DNA from: JAIBAC01 sp046331095
GTDB taxonomy: Bacteria; Actinomycetota; Acidimicrobiia; UBA2766
NCBI GenBank assembly: GCA_046331095.1
Contig: JAXLRM010000003.1
Coordinates: 1,178,001 to 1,242,000 of the forward strand
DNA: 64,000 nt
Direction: 5' to 3'
The number at the start of each line of letters is the position of its first letter. Within the stretch, counting starts at the first letter, position 1. Under the pieces are notes generated by a model that worked only from the letters and a program-made list of their open reading frames with translations, was not told where the DNA came from and searched no databases. Below are positions 45,638-54,877 of this stretch, piece by piece. A program made the position numbers and the translations under genes.

Positions 45638-46120
45638 CTATATCGAGGAATTCGACGGGGCAGTCCGGGGCGCACTCTGCAGTGCGAGGAATTGATCAAC
45701 CTGCTCGAGACAGGCCTCTACGTGACCGAGCGTCAAATGCGCCTCGTTGCTGCGCCGCGCTTCTTCAACAAAGACGTCGCCAAGCCTCAGCCAGATCGCC
45801 GATCGGGCTTCTTCGAGCTCACGAGGCAGATGTGCATCCGCGAATATGTAACGGCCGGTTGCACCTTCACGGTACGGATGACCGAACCCAACCACAGCAG
45901 GACACAGCTCGCGGGCAATGGGTTCCACGATATTAACAATTGTCTGGATCTCATGGGCGTTCTTCACCTGACCCATCGCAATAGTGATATGGGGCACCGA
46001 TGTAGGGTTGGGGTCAGCCAACCTAATCGGACTATCGGCGAGCTCGAGCAGGCTGCTGTTCATTACCTTCGCCCGTTCGCTAGTGTCGCCGACAACACGG
46101 TAACTAATGTTGACTTTCAT
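45638..46120 (-). CDS. 2H phosphoesterase (2'-5' RNA ligase/cyclic phosphodiesterase-like)
   Basis: 160 residues with two HxTx-type motifs, HITI at 44-47 and HLTL at 128-131, spaced as in 2H phosphoesterases (LigT/ThpR-like). These enzymes open 2',3'-cyclic phosphates or cleave 2'-5' linkages in RNA or cyclic nucleotides. Its start overlaps the nucleotidyltransferase stop as ATGA, making these two genes one unit. Base composition is visibly more AT-rich than the chromosome side of the window. Confidence 0.75.
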   Translation of the reverse strand: MKVNISYRVVGDTSERAKVMNSSLLELADSPIRLADPNPTSVPHITIAMGQVKNAHEIQTIVNIVEPIARELCPAVVGFGHPYREGATGRYIFADAHLPRELEEARSAIWLRLGDVFVEEARRSNEAHLTLGHVEACLEQVDQFLALQSAPRTAPSNSSI

Positions 46121-46614
46121 GTACTTTGATACCTCTGTAAGATCCTATCAATTATTGCCGACGTTGACAATGCGGACGGCTTAGCAACCAGATGGCACCG
46201 TATGCCTACGTTGGCCATTTCTTCTTGTGACCCCTTCGGCAACGAGTCCAAGTGTGATGCCACAAATATGTCTGGTGCCAACGCAAATATCACGTCTCGC
46301 GGCGACTCATGATCGTATTCGGTCACTAGGTCGACCATGTCTAACGCTGCTACCATAAGAGCGCGGTGCTCCCATGGGAGTATCGGGCGCTTGGGTCCCT
46401 TTCGGCTCATAATCGATCGATCCGATGCTACCGCCACAACGAGATACGTTCCAAGGTTCTTTGCGGACTGAAGGGCCAACACGTGGCCGACGTGCAATAT
46501 GTCGTAGGCACCCTTTGATAAGATGATAACACTTGCGGCGTCTCTCACATTCGCGACATAGCGGCGAGCTGACGTCGTGTCCCGTATGATCTTGCGCCCG
46601 ATGTCATCCGCCAT
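46117..46614 (-). CDS. Cytidylyltransferase-fold nucleotidyltransferase
   Basis: 165 residues of the HxGH nucleotidyltransferase superfamily. SKGAYDILHVGHVLALQSAK holds the HVGH motif (41-44); SRKGPKRPILPWEHRALMVAAL is the typical R-rich region after it; and LSTSAIIDRI near residue 150 corresponds to the ISTT(x)IR motif. Members transfer AMP or CMP to phosphate acceptors (RfaE, NMN or glycerol-phosphate types). The substrate cannot be told. Its start directly follows the kinase stop. Confidence 0.8.
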   Translation of the reverse strand: MADDIGRKIIRDTTSARRYVANVRDAASVIILSKGAYDILHVGHVLALQSAKNLGTYLVVAVASDRSIMSRKGPKRPILPWEHRALMVAALDMVDLVTEYDHESPRDVIFALAPDIFVASHLDSLPKGSQEEMANVGIRCHLVAKPSALSTSAIIDRILQRYQST

Positions 46615-47301
46615 TCAGCGGAGACCTTCGCTGTCCGGACCGGGCACATCCTTCAGTGCATCAATTCCACGCAGGTGCTCAACGACGAGGCGGGCTGTTG
46701 CCTGCGGTGATCCATCAAACTTCTCGGTATCGACGTGGAAGAGCTGCTTGGAACATGGCGGCGACTCGCCACTTGTGATGGACAACGCGCCGGTCCGCAG
46801 GGCTTCTAGCAGATCAGTGTTCATTATTCTGCCGCTTGCGGTTGACAGCTTGTCCTTGTTCTCTCGCTGCAGGCTGAGCTGAGGGGTACAAGTAAACACG
46901 AAAGTCATATCAATAGAATGCCTTAGCTCGGGTACGTTCAATAGCTCTTGCCACGCAGAAAGATGTTGTGCGCTCAAGCGACCCAAATCGCACAGAGCCC
47001 GGCTAAAGATGAGCCTATCGGTTAAAGCGCGGTCAAGAATGGCGACTGGTATCCCGTTTGACGTAGTGCGTAATTCCAATACTTGTTCGATTGCCTGGCA
47101 CCCTAGATACAGATTCAATGCACCGAGGTGGCTTTTATCCATTGGTGCATATCGTCCGCCCCCGTGAAATTCCTTGACGGCCATGCCACAGCGTTTGAGA
47201 TAGTGAGACACAATGTCCATGGTGGTTGTCTTGCCACTCTTCGGCATTCCCGCGAACTCAATAACTACCACTCGCAGGCCCCCAGTCTTATACTCTGACA
47301 C
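46615..47301 (-). CDS. P-loop nucleotide/deoxynucleoside kinase-like protein
   Basis: 228 residues. Walker A is GMPKSGKTTT (18-27) in VVVIEFAGMPKSGKTTTMDIVSHYL. AILDRALTDRLIFSRAL looks like the DR-containing lid/catalytic segment of thymidylate- or deoxynucleoside-kinase-like proteins. TFVFTCTPQLSLQRENK supplies the R-rich lid. The GTG start shares one base with the TPR gene's stop. It may phosphorylate a nucleoside, nucleotide or RNA end; family assignment is by motif only. Confidence 0.7.
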   Translation of the reverse strand: MSEYKTGGLRVVVIEFAGMPKSGKTTTMDIVSHYLKRCGMAVKEFHGGGRYAPMDKSHLGALNLYLGCQAIEQVLELRTTSNGIPVAILDRALTDRLIFSRALCDLGRLSAQHLSAWQELLNVPELRHSIDMTFVFTCTPQLSLQRENKDKLSTASGRIMNTDLLEALRTGALSITSGESPPCSKQLFHVDTEKFDGSPQATARLVVEHLRGIDALKDVPGPDSEGLR

Positions 47302-48569
47302 TATTTAGATCCGTTGGCAATTTGCTCACACTGATTCAAGAGGCTCGCTTCCACCGAGCGCTGTTCCGCAATTAGTGAGGCATACTCACGAACTAGATTC
47401 AGCTCAAAGCAGGCCAGGCTAGGGTGTAACTGACCACCGCTGTCTACGACACTGGGGCCTAAGAGAAATGCCATGTGTCCGACAACCGCTAAGGCAGTCC
47501 TCGGCTCAGTCGCCTGCTTAACGATATCACGGGCGATTTCTACGCCATCGTCTAAGGAAACCACAACTGAATGAGCCCACCTTAGCGCATTTGCCCATAT
47601 TGGCTTTATTCTATGTGAACGCTCTAAGAGATCCAGATTGGAACATGCTTCTACTAGAATCAGAGCCGCAGTATCGCGATGCCCCAGGCGCTCCTCAAGA
47701 AGGGCACGGAAGTACTGAGCGATGGGGTCGCTTGGATTAAGGCGACAGGATTCCTCAACCGCTACTAGAGATTCTTGATAGTCATCGAGGTCCCTTAGGA
47801 GCAGTCCGAAATAGCTCCAGCTCTCGGGGTCGGATGGATCTGAATCTATCGCACGCTGGATTAGATCCAAGGCCTTGGGGGGATCAACGTAGCGGGCATT
47901 AGCCGCAAGGGCGCGCAGAATGGCGGGGTCCTCCGGATTCGCCCTAAGAGCGCGGGTCAAGTAATGCTCGGCGCGGCTGAGGTTGCCAAGGCTCGTATAG
48001 CATCGTCCAAGCCGAGCCAGAATTCGGTGATTGTCGGGCTGATATTCGAGAGCGTCATTGAAGTAGCCAATTGCTTTTGGAAAGTTGCCTTCACCGTATG
48101 CCTGCTGCCCCTCGTGAAACAGGTGGGCGACTTGAACCAGTGTTTCGAAATCTCTGGTTAGCGAGGAAAGGTCGTTTTCCAGCTTATCTCTTAGGGACTT
48201 CGTCTCCTCAATGACACCAGCCATCTCCTCCCGGGTAGCGCGAATGTTCCTGGCTTCTCTCACGCCAAGGAATCCCGCAATAATTGTTAGTAGGGTCACG
48301 GTGGCCAGGATTGCCATCGCCACCTGAATGGTCAGGTTAGCCGAATCGACGGCAGAAGCGGGATCATCCGGCGAAGAGCTCAGTTGTTGTGGTGCGGTGG
48401 TCGTTGGGGTTAGTTGTGTGTTAGCGGAGTCACCGGCGAGCAGCTCGCTGATGCCTGTGGATGCGTGGGCACTCGGTGATAGATGAATGCAAACGTCAAA
48501 ACCGAATACGGCGACAAAGACAAGGAGTAGGAGGCTAAGCCTAAGTCGCGTATACATGTAACGGAGCAC
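47301..48569 (-). CDS. Membrane-anchored TPR protein
   Basis: 422 residues: hydrophobic segment about 10-28, a Thr/Ser/Pro-rich stretch, a second transmembrane helix about 80-102, a coiled coil about 105-140, then tandem TPRs about 145-300. Examples are YGEGNFPKAIGYFNDALEYQ and LGNLSRAEHYLTRALRANPE. The TPR part would face the cytoplasm if the helices form a hairpin. It lies nine bases after the tubulin-like gene and is likely its adaptor or membrane receptor. Confidence 0.8.
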   Translation of the reverse strand: MLRYMYTRLRLSLLLLVFVAVFGFDVCIHLSPSAHASTGISELLAGDSANTQLTPTTTAPQQLSSSPDDPASAVDSANLTIQVAMAILATVTLLTIIAGFLGVREARNIRATREEMAGVIEETKSLRDKLENDLSSLTRDFETLVQVAHLFHEGQQAYGEGNFPKAIGYFNDALEYQPDNHRILARLGRCYTSLGNLSRAEHYLTRALRANPEDPAILRALAANARYVDPPKALDLIQRAIDSDPSDPESWSYFGLLLRDLDDYQESLVAVEESCRLNPSDPIAQYFRALLEERLGHRDTAALILVEACSNLDLLERSHRIKPIWANALRWAHSVVVSLDDGVEIARDIVKQATEPRTALAVVGHMAFLLGPSVVDSGGQLHPSLACFELNLVREYASLIAEQRSVEASLLNQCEQIANGSK

Positions 48570-48578
48570 CGGTGCTAG

Positions 48579-51500
48579 CTATTGCATCTTGCTGGCGTGG
48601 CGACTGAGCAGCATTCGCAATGTTCTGTCAAGGCCCTCTCGTAAAGCGGATTCGGTAGAATCACTTTCAGGTATCAGCCGCCCTTGCGCCTTAGTTCTTA
48701 GGACCTGCACATAGGACGCATCATCCATAGCATCTTCGACGGCGCGCACTTTCGCCATCAAATCAACGACCGTCTGTTCCATACTTGGGCTCGGGGGGCT
48801 ACTGAAGTTGGCACATGCTTCGCTGGCGTTGGAGCCGAAAGCGACGCTCAGAGTTGCACCACCATCGCCTTCGGTGATCCAGACCAGGTCACCAGTCTCC
48901 CGGTCCCGATGTGAGTGGATTTTGTCAAAGGCAATTGCGCGAGCAAATCGGGTCAGCGCGTCACCGTCTTCCAACAGGCCAACGAGCTCAACCGGAATAG
49001 TCACCTGTTCATCGAGAAGGTTCAGACTCTGTTGCTCAAGCTCTGCAGCGAGCTGCTCACCCGGGAATAGGTGAAGGGGTACACGGCCTTCGGTGCCTTC
49101 TACTGTCGCTATACCAGTCAGCAAGCGCTGGTAGGGATCGCGAAGTTGAGGCACGCAACTCAGAGAACCGAGCTTTATCAAGTGACGCAGAGTGACGCCC
49201 AAGATCCTGTGCGGGTCGTCCCAGGGCACAGCGGCGTTGCCCAGACTGGCTCTCAGGTCCGATGACAATCGCCGGGGCGATCCGGCCATGTCATCAGATT
49301 GGGCTTCTAGCCAGTTGGCAACGACAAACTCTTGATCGATTGTATGAATGGCAGGGCTACGTTGCTGCTGCTGATCATCTACAGCAGTAATGGGGGCGCT
49401 GCGGAGACCAACCTCATTTCGAAAAGTGGCCGCATCGGTACCCGTTGCGATGAGGGCGTCCCAGATAGTCAACCGCCGAATCGGTTCAAATGTGGGCATG
49501 GCAGCTAGTTGGACGATGGCCGCCCCATCGCGGGCCCAATCCTCCCGCTTCCACGGCGTGACCGGCCGGCCTGGCACCTCGGGCAGACCCAGAAGTAGGG
49601 AAGTCGGGTCCGCTGGGTCGTCCCACGTCCAGCCCATCTGAGAGAGCAAGCCGTCGACCGCTGTACTGTCGGCGAGATGGCTGGCGCTCGATGCGCCCGC
49701 GTGCTCGGCCAGCAATGCGGTTTCGAAGGCATCTTCAGGCTCAGATATGTACTGGCGGACCTGCACGCGGGCGGCCTCGCGGCGGCGGTCGCGAATCTTG
49801 CCAACCGTCGTTTCGAGCTGAGTCACATCGTCGCGCAGGCTGGCTGCCCACACGTTGACGGACTGCGCGTAGTCACCAGTAATAGCGATAAGATCATCAA
49901 TGATGGAAACGAGAACCGAAGCAACCAGATCTTGGACTGTTAGGTCATACCACACTTGCTTGCGCTGTAAGTATGCAACTTGTTCACCATGGTTGTTCGC
50001 AATGTCGCGCAAGCGACCTTGATCGCGCAACATATCGGCTTCGGCGAGGCTGGCCTCGCGACTCGCGCGATCCAGCTTCGTCTCGCCACGTCCAGGAATG
50101 ACCTGTTGTTCCCGGTAGATGCCGTCGAAGCCGGTCTTGAATTCGCTCAGATAGTCTTGGATGGAAGTCAGGACGGCGCCAGCCAGCTGCAGTCCGCCGC
50201 GCCGAGGACGAGCTGCCCTGCCCTCAGCGGTTTCATTAAGTGCTTCCAGGACCATCGAGGCCAAGTAGGTCCGGAAGGCCTCCTGATGGTTTGCACGAAA
50301 CGTGCTTAGCACCGCCCACATTGTGGGCCGGCGACCACCGCTGATGTCATCGCCCGGCGTCCCGATGGTGCTTGCGACCTTCTCTTCCGCCAGCGACTTC
50401 ACCGTCGGCGGTTCACCGATCTGGCCGATACCGGCTACCTCGACTTCATCTTCGAGCTTGAGCACCGGCAGCGGAAGGTCGCGTTCGCGATCGTTGAATC
50501 TTAGAGTACTCATCAACACGGGAGTGGACAGTTGCGGTTTCTTGGCGGTGTTGAGGAAATTGCAGATCCAACGATTGAGGGGGCTGTTCGTCGAAGCGGC
50601 GGATTCAAAGAAATCGGTGCGCCATCCTATGGCCTCAGCGGACGCCCGAGCCGCAACAGCCTCGATGTCGCTCGCTGTGTGAAGGGCCGATCCCCAGCGG
50701 AGGGCTTCTAATGCGGCCCGGGTCAGTTCATGCCCGAATTCCCAAATCATTTCTTCGGCGGGCATAACGTAGAGGACGCTTCCCATTACTGAATAGGCGC
50801 CCTCGGGATGCTGCATCTGCGAGGTCTTAATTTGCATGTAATCGACCTTGGTCGACAGGTGCAATAAGACGGCATCAGCCACGCAGGGGTCGGTGCCCAG
50901 TTGAGGGGCGACTGCTTGCAGGTCATAGCCGCCGTGACGAGTCCCTTCCACCAAGTAGACAAGGGAGAAGAGCGGATTATCCACCTTGACGGTAAGGTTA
51001 TTCGTGAAACTGATTTGGTAGCCGCCGGGAGCGGTGGTGAAACGCATTAACTCGCGCGTAGCCGCATAGCTGTTAGCCCGCATGCGGACCATCTCGTCGC
51101 TGCCGGCCTTCGTAATGGTGCTGAACGTTGTGGGCAGCACAACGAAGCCGATGACATCGAAGTTGTCGCCAAAGATCTGAGGTGCGTAGTAGTGCACCAG
51201 AGCCGCCAGGTCGATCAGTGTGCCCGAGCCGGTACCGCCGGCGACGGAACCGGTAATAAAGATCGTCACCCGATCAGTATGATTCCATGCCTTTGCGACG
51301 TCCTGCAACGCCTGTTGGATGCGGTTGGGCACATCTAGATCTGCCTGCATGGACAGAAACAGGCTCAGGCGAGCAAGCTGGCGAAGTTGACCAGCACCAC
51401 CATGGGTCGAGGCGGTTAACTTATCAAGCTTATAGCATCGGGCATCGTCGCGCCGCAGCCATCGCGCAACCTGCGGGTAATCGGACTCGCCGGTACCATT

Positions 51501-51812
51501 CTGAATCGATTCGACGACCTGACGGTAGCCCTGGGCGATGTTTTCGAAGTTGGGGCTGGTGTCGCTGTAGTCTAACGCGAATTGTTCGACGAAGGCGTCG
51601 TTGATTTCAACCGGCACCTTCTCACTATCAGCAACGTCGACGACGAAGAGATCTAAGGTTTCGGGCAGCTCCCCCCAGTCAGGCCGTTGTCGAGCAGCTT
51701 CACCATAATCACGCAGCAGCTTCCGCTGATGTAGATCGAGGGCCATGCGCGCTACGTAAGTAGCCACCCACTTACCTGTACCACCAGCGCCAATCACAAC
51801 ACCTGGCTTCAC
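48579..51812 (-). CDS. Tubulin/FtsZ-superfamily-like GTPase, very long
   Basis: 1077 residues. The N-terminus VVIGAGGTGKWVATYVAR resembles the Rossmann start of FtsZ/tubulin. Residues 187-200 read TGSVAGGTGSGTLI, the tubulin signature loop GGTGSGT. LFVVDVADSEKV and VIGFVVLPTTFST fit further strands. Ordinary FtsZ is about 400 residues; here about 650 more form a long helical region of unknown fold. It sits between a VWA membrane protein and a TPR membrane protein. Tubulin-like proteins linked to VWA proteins have been described as a putative membrane-remodelling system; this gene fits that type. Confidence 0.8.
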   Translation of the reverse strand: MKPGVVIGAGGTGKWVATYVARMALDLHQRKLLRDYGEAARQRPDWGELPETLDLFVVDVADSEKVPVEINDAFVEQFALDYSDTSPNFENIAQGYRQVVESIQNGTGESDYPQVARWLRRDDARCYKLDKLTASTHGGAGQLRQLARLSLFLSMQADLDVPNRIQQALQDVAKAWNHTDRVTIFITGSVAGGTGSGTLIDLAALVHYYAPQIFGDNFDVIGFVVLPTTFSTITKAGSDEMVRMRANSYAATRELMRFTTAPGGYQISFTNNLTVKVDNPLFSLVYLVEGTRHGGYDLQAVAPQLGTDPCVADAVLLHLSTKVDYMQIKTSQMQHPEGAYSVMGSVLYVMPAEEMIWEFGHELTRAALEALRWGSALHTASDIEAVAARASAEAIGWRTDFFESAASTNSPLNRWICNFLNTAKKPQLSTPVLMSTLRFNDRERDLPLPVLKLEDEVEVAGIGQIGEPPTVKSLAEEKVASTIGTPGDDISGGRRPTMWAVLSTFRANHQEAFRTYLASMVLEALNETAEGRAARPRRGGLQLAGAVLTSIQDYLSEFKTGFDGIYREQQVIPGRGETKLDRASREASLAEADMLRDQGRLRDIANNHGEQVAYLQRKQVWYDLTVQDLVASVLVSIIDDLIAITGDYAQSVNVWAASLRDDVTQLETTVGKIRDRRREAARVQVRQYISEPEDAFETALLAEHAGASSASHLADSTAVDGLLSQMGWTWDDPADPTSLLLGLPEVPGRPVTPWKREDWARDGAAIVQLAAMPTFEPIRRLTIWDALIATGTDAATFRNEVGLRSAPITAVDDQQQQRSPAIHTIDQEFVVANWLEAQSDDMAGSPRRLSSDLRASLGNAAVPWDDPHRILGVTLRHLIKLGSLSCVPQLRDPYQRLLTGIATVEGTEGRVPLHLFPGEQLAAELEQQSLNLLDEQVTIPVELVGLLEDGDALTRFARAIAFDKIHSHRDRETGDLVWITEGDGGATLSVAFGSNASEACANFSSPPSPSMEQTVVDLMAKVRAVEDAMDDASYVQVLRTKAQGRLIPESDSTESALREGLDRTLRMLLSRHASKMQ

Positions 51813-51830
51813 TTTTGGCCTCCTGATTGC

Positions 51831-53345
51831 TTAATTCTCATAAGTAAGGTCGAATTTGCCCACGGTCACTGAATCGCCGGCGAAGAGATCGGCTTTCCGC
51901 TTGTCACCGTCGGCCGCTGCCGTGAGACGAATTCCTCGTTCGGTGCCCCCGCCATAGGGGTCTGGTCGGCGGATCGCCTTGACGCTGCCGGACATCTGAC
52001 CAGCGCTCGGTTTGAGGTTGCCTCGGCCGAGCTTCTTGCGACGACCTCGCAAGGAGCGCTGGTCGATGACGAGCTCACCCTCTCGGTAGGCTGTCAGACT
52101 GCCGTGCATCTTTGGCAAACGACTGCGCCCTACGACCATGACGACCAGCACCAGAACGAGCAGACCCGCTGCCAGCAGAAGGAGGCTCAGCCAGCTCCAG
52201 CCGACCAAGCCGCTGGCCTGGACCGGGACCGTGGACTGGGCCACCGGAGTCACTCGGCTCAGCTTCAGATCTTGGGTGATCACCGGATCCCAGGCACTGG
52301 TGATGTCGGCTTGGAATTGGAGTTCACCGTTTCGCGTTTCGGTGTGCTGGCCGAAATCGAAGCCGCGCACCGGTTTCCAAGTCAGATCGACATCAAAAGT
52401 CTTCGCCTCGCCTGGTGCGAGCGCGATGGTCTCAGGCAAACCCTCAACCGTGATGGGCTGATCTTCCGACGAGCGGATGATCGCACTGCCGAGTTCAAGT
52501 GGAAGGTGCTGGGTCTTTGAGACCACCGTCACAGGCAGGGAGGTGCTCTCGGTAGACAGGTCCAGATGGGCCAGCTGTTCAGTGGGCCAGACGATCTCGA
52601 CCGGAGCCGATAGGTCGGCGGTTAGGACGGAGGCGGCCTTCTTGATTCGGGTCTCATCCTTGAGCCGATCGAGGTAGGGGCCGATCTGATCGGGCGGGAG
52701 GCCGAGAATCTGAGCCTGCGGGAAGAGCCTCTTGAGAACCGCCGCATCGGTGTCGCCTTGGCCGACGCCAATACCGAAAGCGGTTAGCTGCCGGCCCTGC
52801 AGGGCTTGCGCTCGAGCCTGCAACTGCTCCCAGGCCGGTCCATCGAGCGAGGCGGGGTAGGGACTGCCGGGCGGTGGATCCTGCTTGCCGTCGGTCAGCA
52901 GCAGGATCGAACTGACCCGGCTGGCATCAAGCCGTTCGAGTTCGGTCAGACCTGTCTCCAGGGCTGCACCGATATCCGTGTGCTGGCCGGTCGGCGTTGG
53001 TGGTAGCTGACCGAGCGCTCGGTCACCGGGCTGGCCGACGTCGCCCGAGTAGCGTGTCCCCGGCGCCGTATCGAAGCTGACGAGGGACAGATAATCGGAC
53101 GGCGCTAGCGACAGCAGGAAGGGGCGTAGCACGCCCAGCGTCAGGTCGTACTTGTTTCCGTCCTGCATCGAGGCGGAGGTGTCGAGGATGACGACGTAGT
53201 CGGCCGCCACCTGATCGGCACCGAGTGCCCGCAGCACCTCTTCACGGCTGGCCGGCGCTGCCTGGCCGCGAGCCATCGTCGCGCCGCCGAGTGCTCCCGC
53301 AATTCCCAGTCCGACTGCGAGCAGTGCCCGCCCCAGCTTGCCCAA
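51831..53345 (-). CDS. VWA-domain membrane protein
   Basis: 504 residues: signal sequence 1-28, VWA domain about 48-235 with the MIDAS motif DTSAS at 55-59 and LLLTDGKQD, and a beta-rich region about 240-375. A transmembrane helix at about 381-404 and a 92-residue basic cytoplasmic tail follow. The VWA part is outside and the tail inside. It starts 121 bases after the HerA-like ATPase gene and ends 18 bases before the tubulin-like gene, so the three were one operon. The tail could bind the GTPase or ATPase; that is inference. Confidence 0.85.
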   Translation of the reverse strand: MGKLGRALLAVGLGIAGALGGATMARGQAAPASREEVLRALGADQVAADYVVILDTSASMQDGNKYDLTLGVLRPFLLSLAPSDYLSLVSFDTAPGTRYSGDVGQPGDRALGQLPPTPTGQHTDIGAALETGLTELERLDASRVSSILLLTDGKQDPPPGSPYPASLDGPAWEQLQARAQALQGRQLTAFGIGVGQGDTDAAVLKRLFPQAQILGLPPDQIGPYLDRLKDETRIKKAASVLTADLSAPVEIVWPTEQLAHLDLSTESTSLPVTVVSKTQHLPLELGSAIIRSSEDQPITVEGLPETIALAPGEAKTFDVDLTWKPVRGFDFGQHTETRNGELQFQADITSAWDPVITQDLKLSRVTPVAQSTVPVQASGLVGWSWLSLLLLAAGLLVLVLVVMVVGRSRLPKMHGSLTAYREGELVIDQRSLRGRRKKLGRGNLKPSAGQMSGSVKAIRRPDPYGGGTERGIRLTAAADGDKRKADLFAGDSVTVGKFDLTYEN

Positions 53346-53466
53346 CGCCGCACCTTGCTCCAGTCAGGCCCTCGACTACGCCAGACATGGATACGGTACC
53401 GGCCCCCTGCCTGAGCGCACCCAACTTAGCCGCCAAATTGGGGAAGCGTCGAGCGATCCTCGGCTG

Positions 53467-54216
53467 CTAGGCAGAATCTTCCACCACGTCGCCAGCATCA
53501 GGTCCCGGGTCCGCACCCACGTCATCGCCGTGAGCTGGGAGGGATGTGGCGGGCTCGTCCTGCTGACGCTGGTCCAAGTTGCGGAGAAAGCCAATGATGT
53601 CGTCCGCCTCGTCGAGATCGGACGTGTCACCCTCGGGCCTGAGCAGATGTTGCAGTAGTGATCGCCGATCACCTGGCAGGGGCGCCAGCGGCGGCCGCGT
53701 CGTCAATGTGTACGGACGAAGGCTCATGCCGTCTGCCAGCATCGAACAACAAGCAGCGTACTTGGGCAAGTAGAGGAGGTCTTGGGCATCGAACTCGGGA
53801 CGAACGTGCTCTTCGAGGAGGGCGGCGTCGCGCGCACCAACCCGAAAAATCATCTTGGTGCCGACATTGCCGAAGATCGCCTCACGTATCGGAGCGCGGA
53901 GCTGACTGAAGAATTGGTTCGCTAAGACCAGTTCAAGGCCGAACTTGCGACCTTCTGAGACCATGGTATCTAAGGCGGACGTGGTGAAAGATTGGAACTC
54001 ATCTAGGTAAAGCGTGAATGGCACCCGCTGGGTCTGCGGTTCGTCAATCCGGCCCAGCGCAGCCGACCAGATGCGAATTGACCTCGCCGATAGCACCTTT
54101 GGCGAGATTGACCAGAAGAATCCCTGAGCCATCCATCAGCGAGCGAAAGTTGATGTCGTTCCGGCCCCAGCCAAGTATGTTGCGCATGATTGGGCTGAGT
54201 TTGAAGGAGTCAAACT
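53467..54216 (-). pseudogene. HerA/VirD4-like ATPase gene, 3' fragment
   Basis: The C-terminal third of the ATPase whose 5' part lies at 60,586-62,299. After the insertion boundary it reads SFKLSPIMRNILGWGRND and ILLVNLAKGAIGEVNSHL. One frameshift at about 54,075-54,095 follows, then LGRIDEPQTQRVPFTLYLDEFQSF (Walker B), the sensor region GLELVLANQFFSQL and an acidic tail. Excising the insertion and one AGTTTGAC copy joins KFD to SFKLSP in frame. Confidence 0.85.
54209..54216. repeat. Left 8-bp target duplication of ISL3 copy 2
   Basis: GTCAAACT on the + strand (AGTTTGAC on the gene's strand), repeated at 60586-60593, the other end of the composite insertion. Confidence 0.9.
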
Positions 54217-54229
54217 GGCGCTTCGGATT

Positions 54230-54763
54230 TCAGCGGGGCGTGACGGCGGGGAGCAGGTCCCAGTTGGGCTTGCCGGCGTAGAGCAGCACGCGGACGCGGT
54301 AGTGGCGGAAGCAGCGGAGCCCGAAGCCGATGCGCTTGATCCGCTTGATCAGGTTGTTGATCGCCTCGGTCGGCCCGTTGCTGACCCGCGCCTTGTGCCA
54401 CGCGACGATCTGGTTTCGCCAGCGCTTCAAGGTGCGGCCCAGGGAGCGGACCTCGGTCGGCATCGTCGGGTCGACCATGTCGCCGATGATCTCGTCGATG
54501 TACGCCGCGGCGAGTTCGGGGTCGTCGATGTCGTAGAAGCTGCGAACGGTCTCCTTCGCATGCCAGGTCATGCGCACCTCGCCGCGGGGATCGCCGGCCT
54601 CGAGCAGTGACATCAGCTTGGCCTCCCCGGCGGGGTCGAGACGTTCGTGTCCCTTGGTGAGGAGCCGACGGCTCCGGTAGAGGGGATCGTCCTTGCGGCC
54701 CCGGTGGCCGAGCGTCTCGTTCTGGACCCGCCGGCGGCACTCATCGAGCTTGGAGTTCGCGTG
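54230..54763 (-). CDS. ISL3 transposase copy 2, exon 2
   Basis: The C-terminal 177 codons of the transposase, beginning HANSKLDECRRRVQ and holding the last catalytic region SNGPTEAINNLIK (Glu). It is in frame with exon 1 (59,703-60,476) if the intron is spliced, giving TK joined to HA and a 435-residue protein like copy 1. The intron is in the sense orientation, so splicing could restore the transposase. Confidence 0.85.
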   Translation of the reverse strand, partial: HANSKLDECRRRVQNETLGHRGRKDDPLYRSRRLLTKGHERLDPAGEAKLMSLLEAGDPRGEVRMTWHAKETVRSFYDIDDPELAAAYIDEIIGDMVDPTMPTEVRSLGRTLKRWRNQIVAWHKARVSNGPTEAINNLIKRIKRIGFGLRCFRHYRVRVLLYAGKPNWDLLPAVTPR

Positions 54764-54826
54764 GTGGGATCGGACCGGGGCGCCGTGCCGTCATCTCTGG
54801 CGGTCGGTCTCCCCGGCCCGTCCCCC

Positions 54827-54860
54827 GAACCGGACGTGCGACTTCCACCGCATCCGGCTC
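54827..54860 (-). ncRNA. Group II intron domain V
   Basis: 34 bases on the minus strand beginning GAGCCGGATGCGG and ending CCGGTTC, with the catalytic AGC-type triad replaced by the CGG/GCC form typical of bacterial introns, a GGAAG tetraloop-like turn and paired flanks. It starts 18 bases after the reverse transcriptase stop, the usual location. Confidence 0.85.
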
Positions 54861-54877
54861 TCCACGAGCCCCTTTGG

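Noticed and set aside
53467..54132. Stand-alone small ATPase gene
   Set aside because: It lacks a Walker A motif and its upstream frame joins the 60,586-62,299 fragment through the AGTTTGAC duplication, so it is a fragment.
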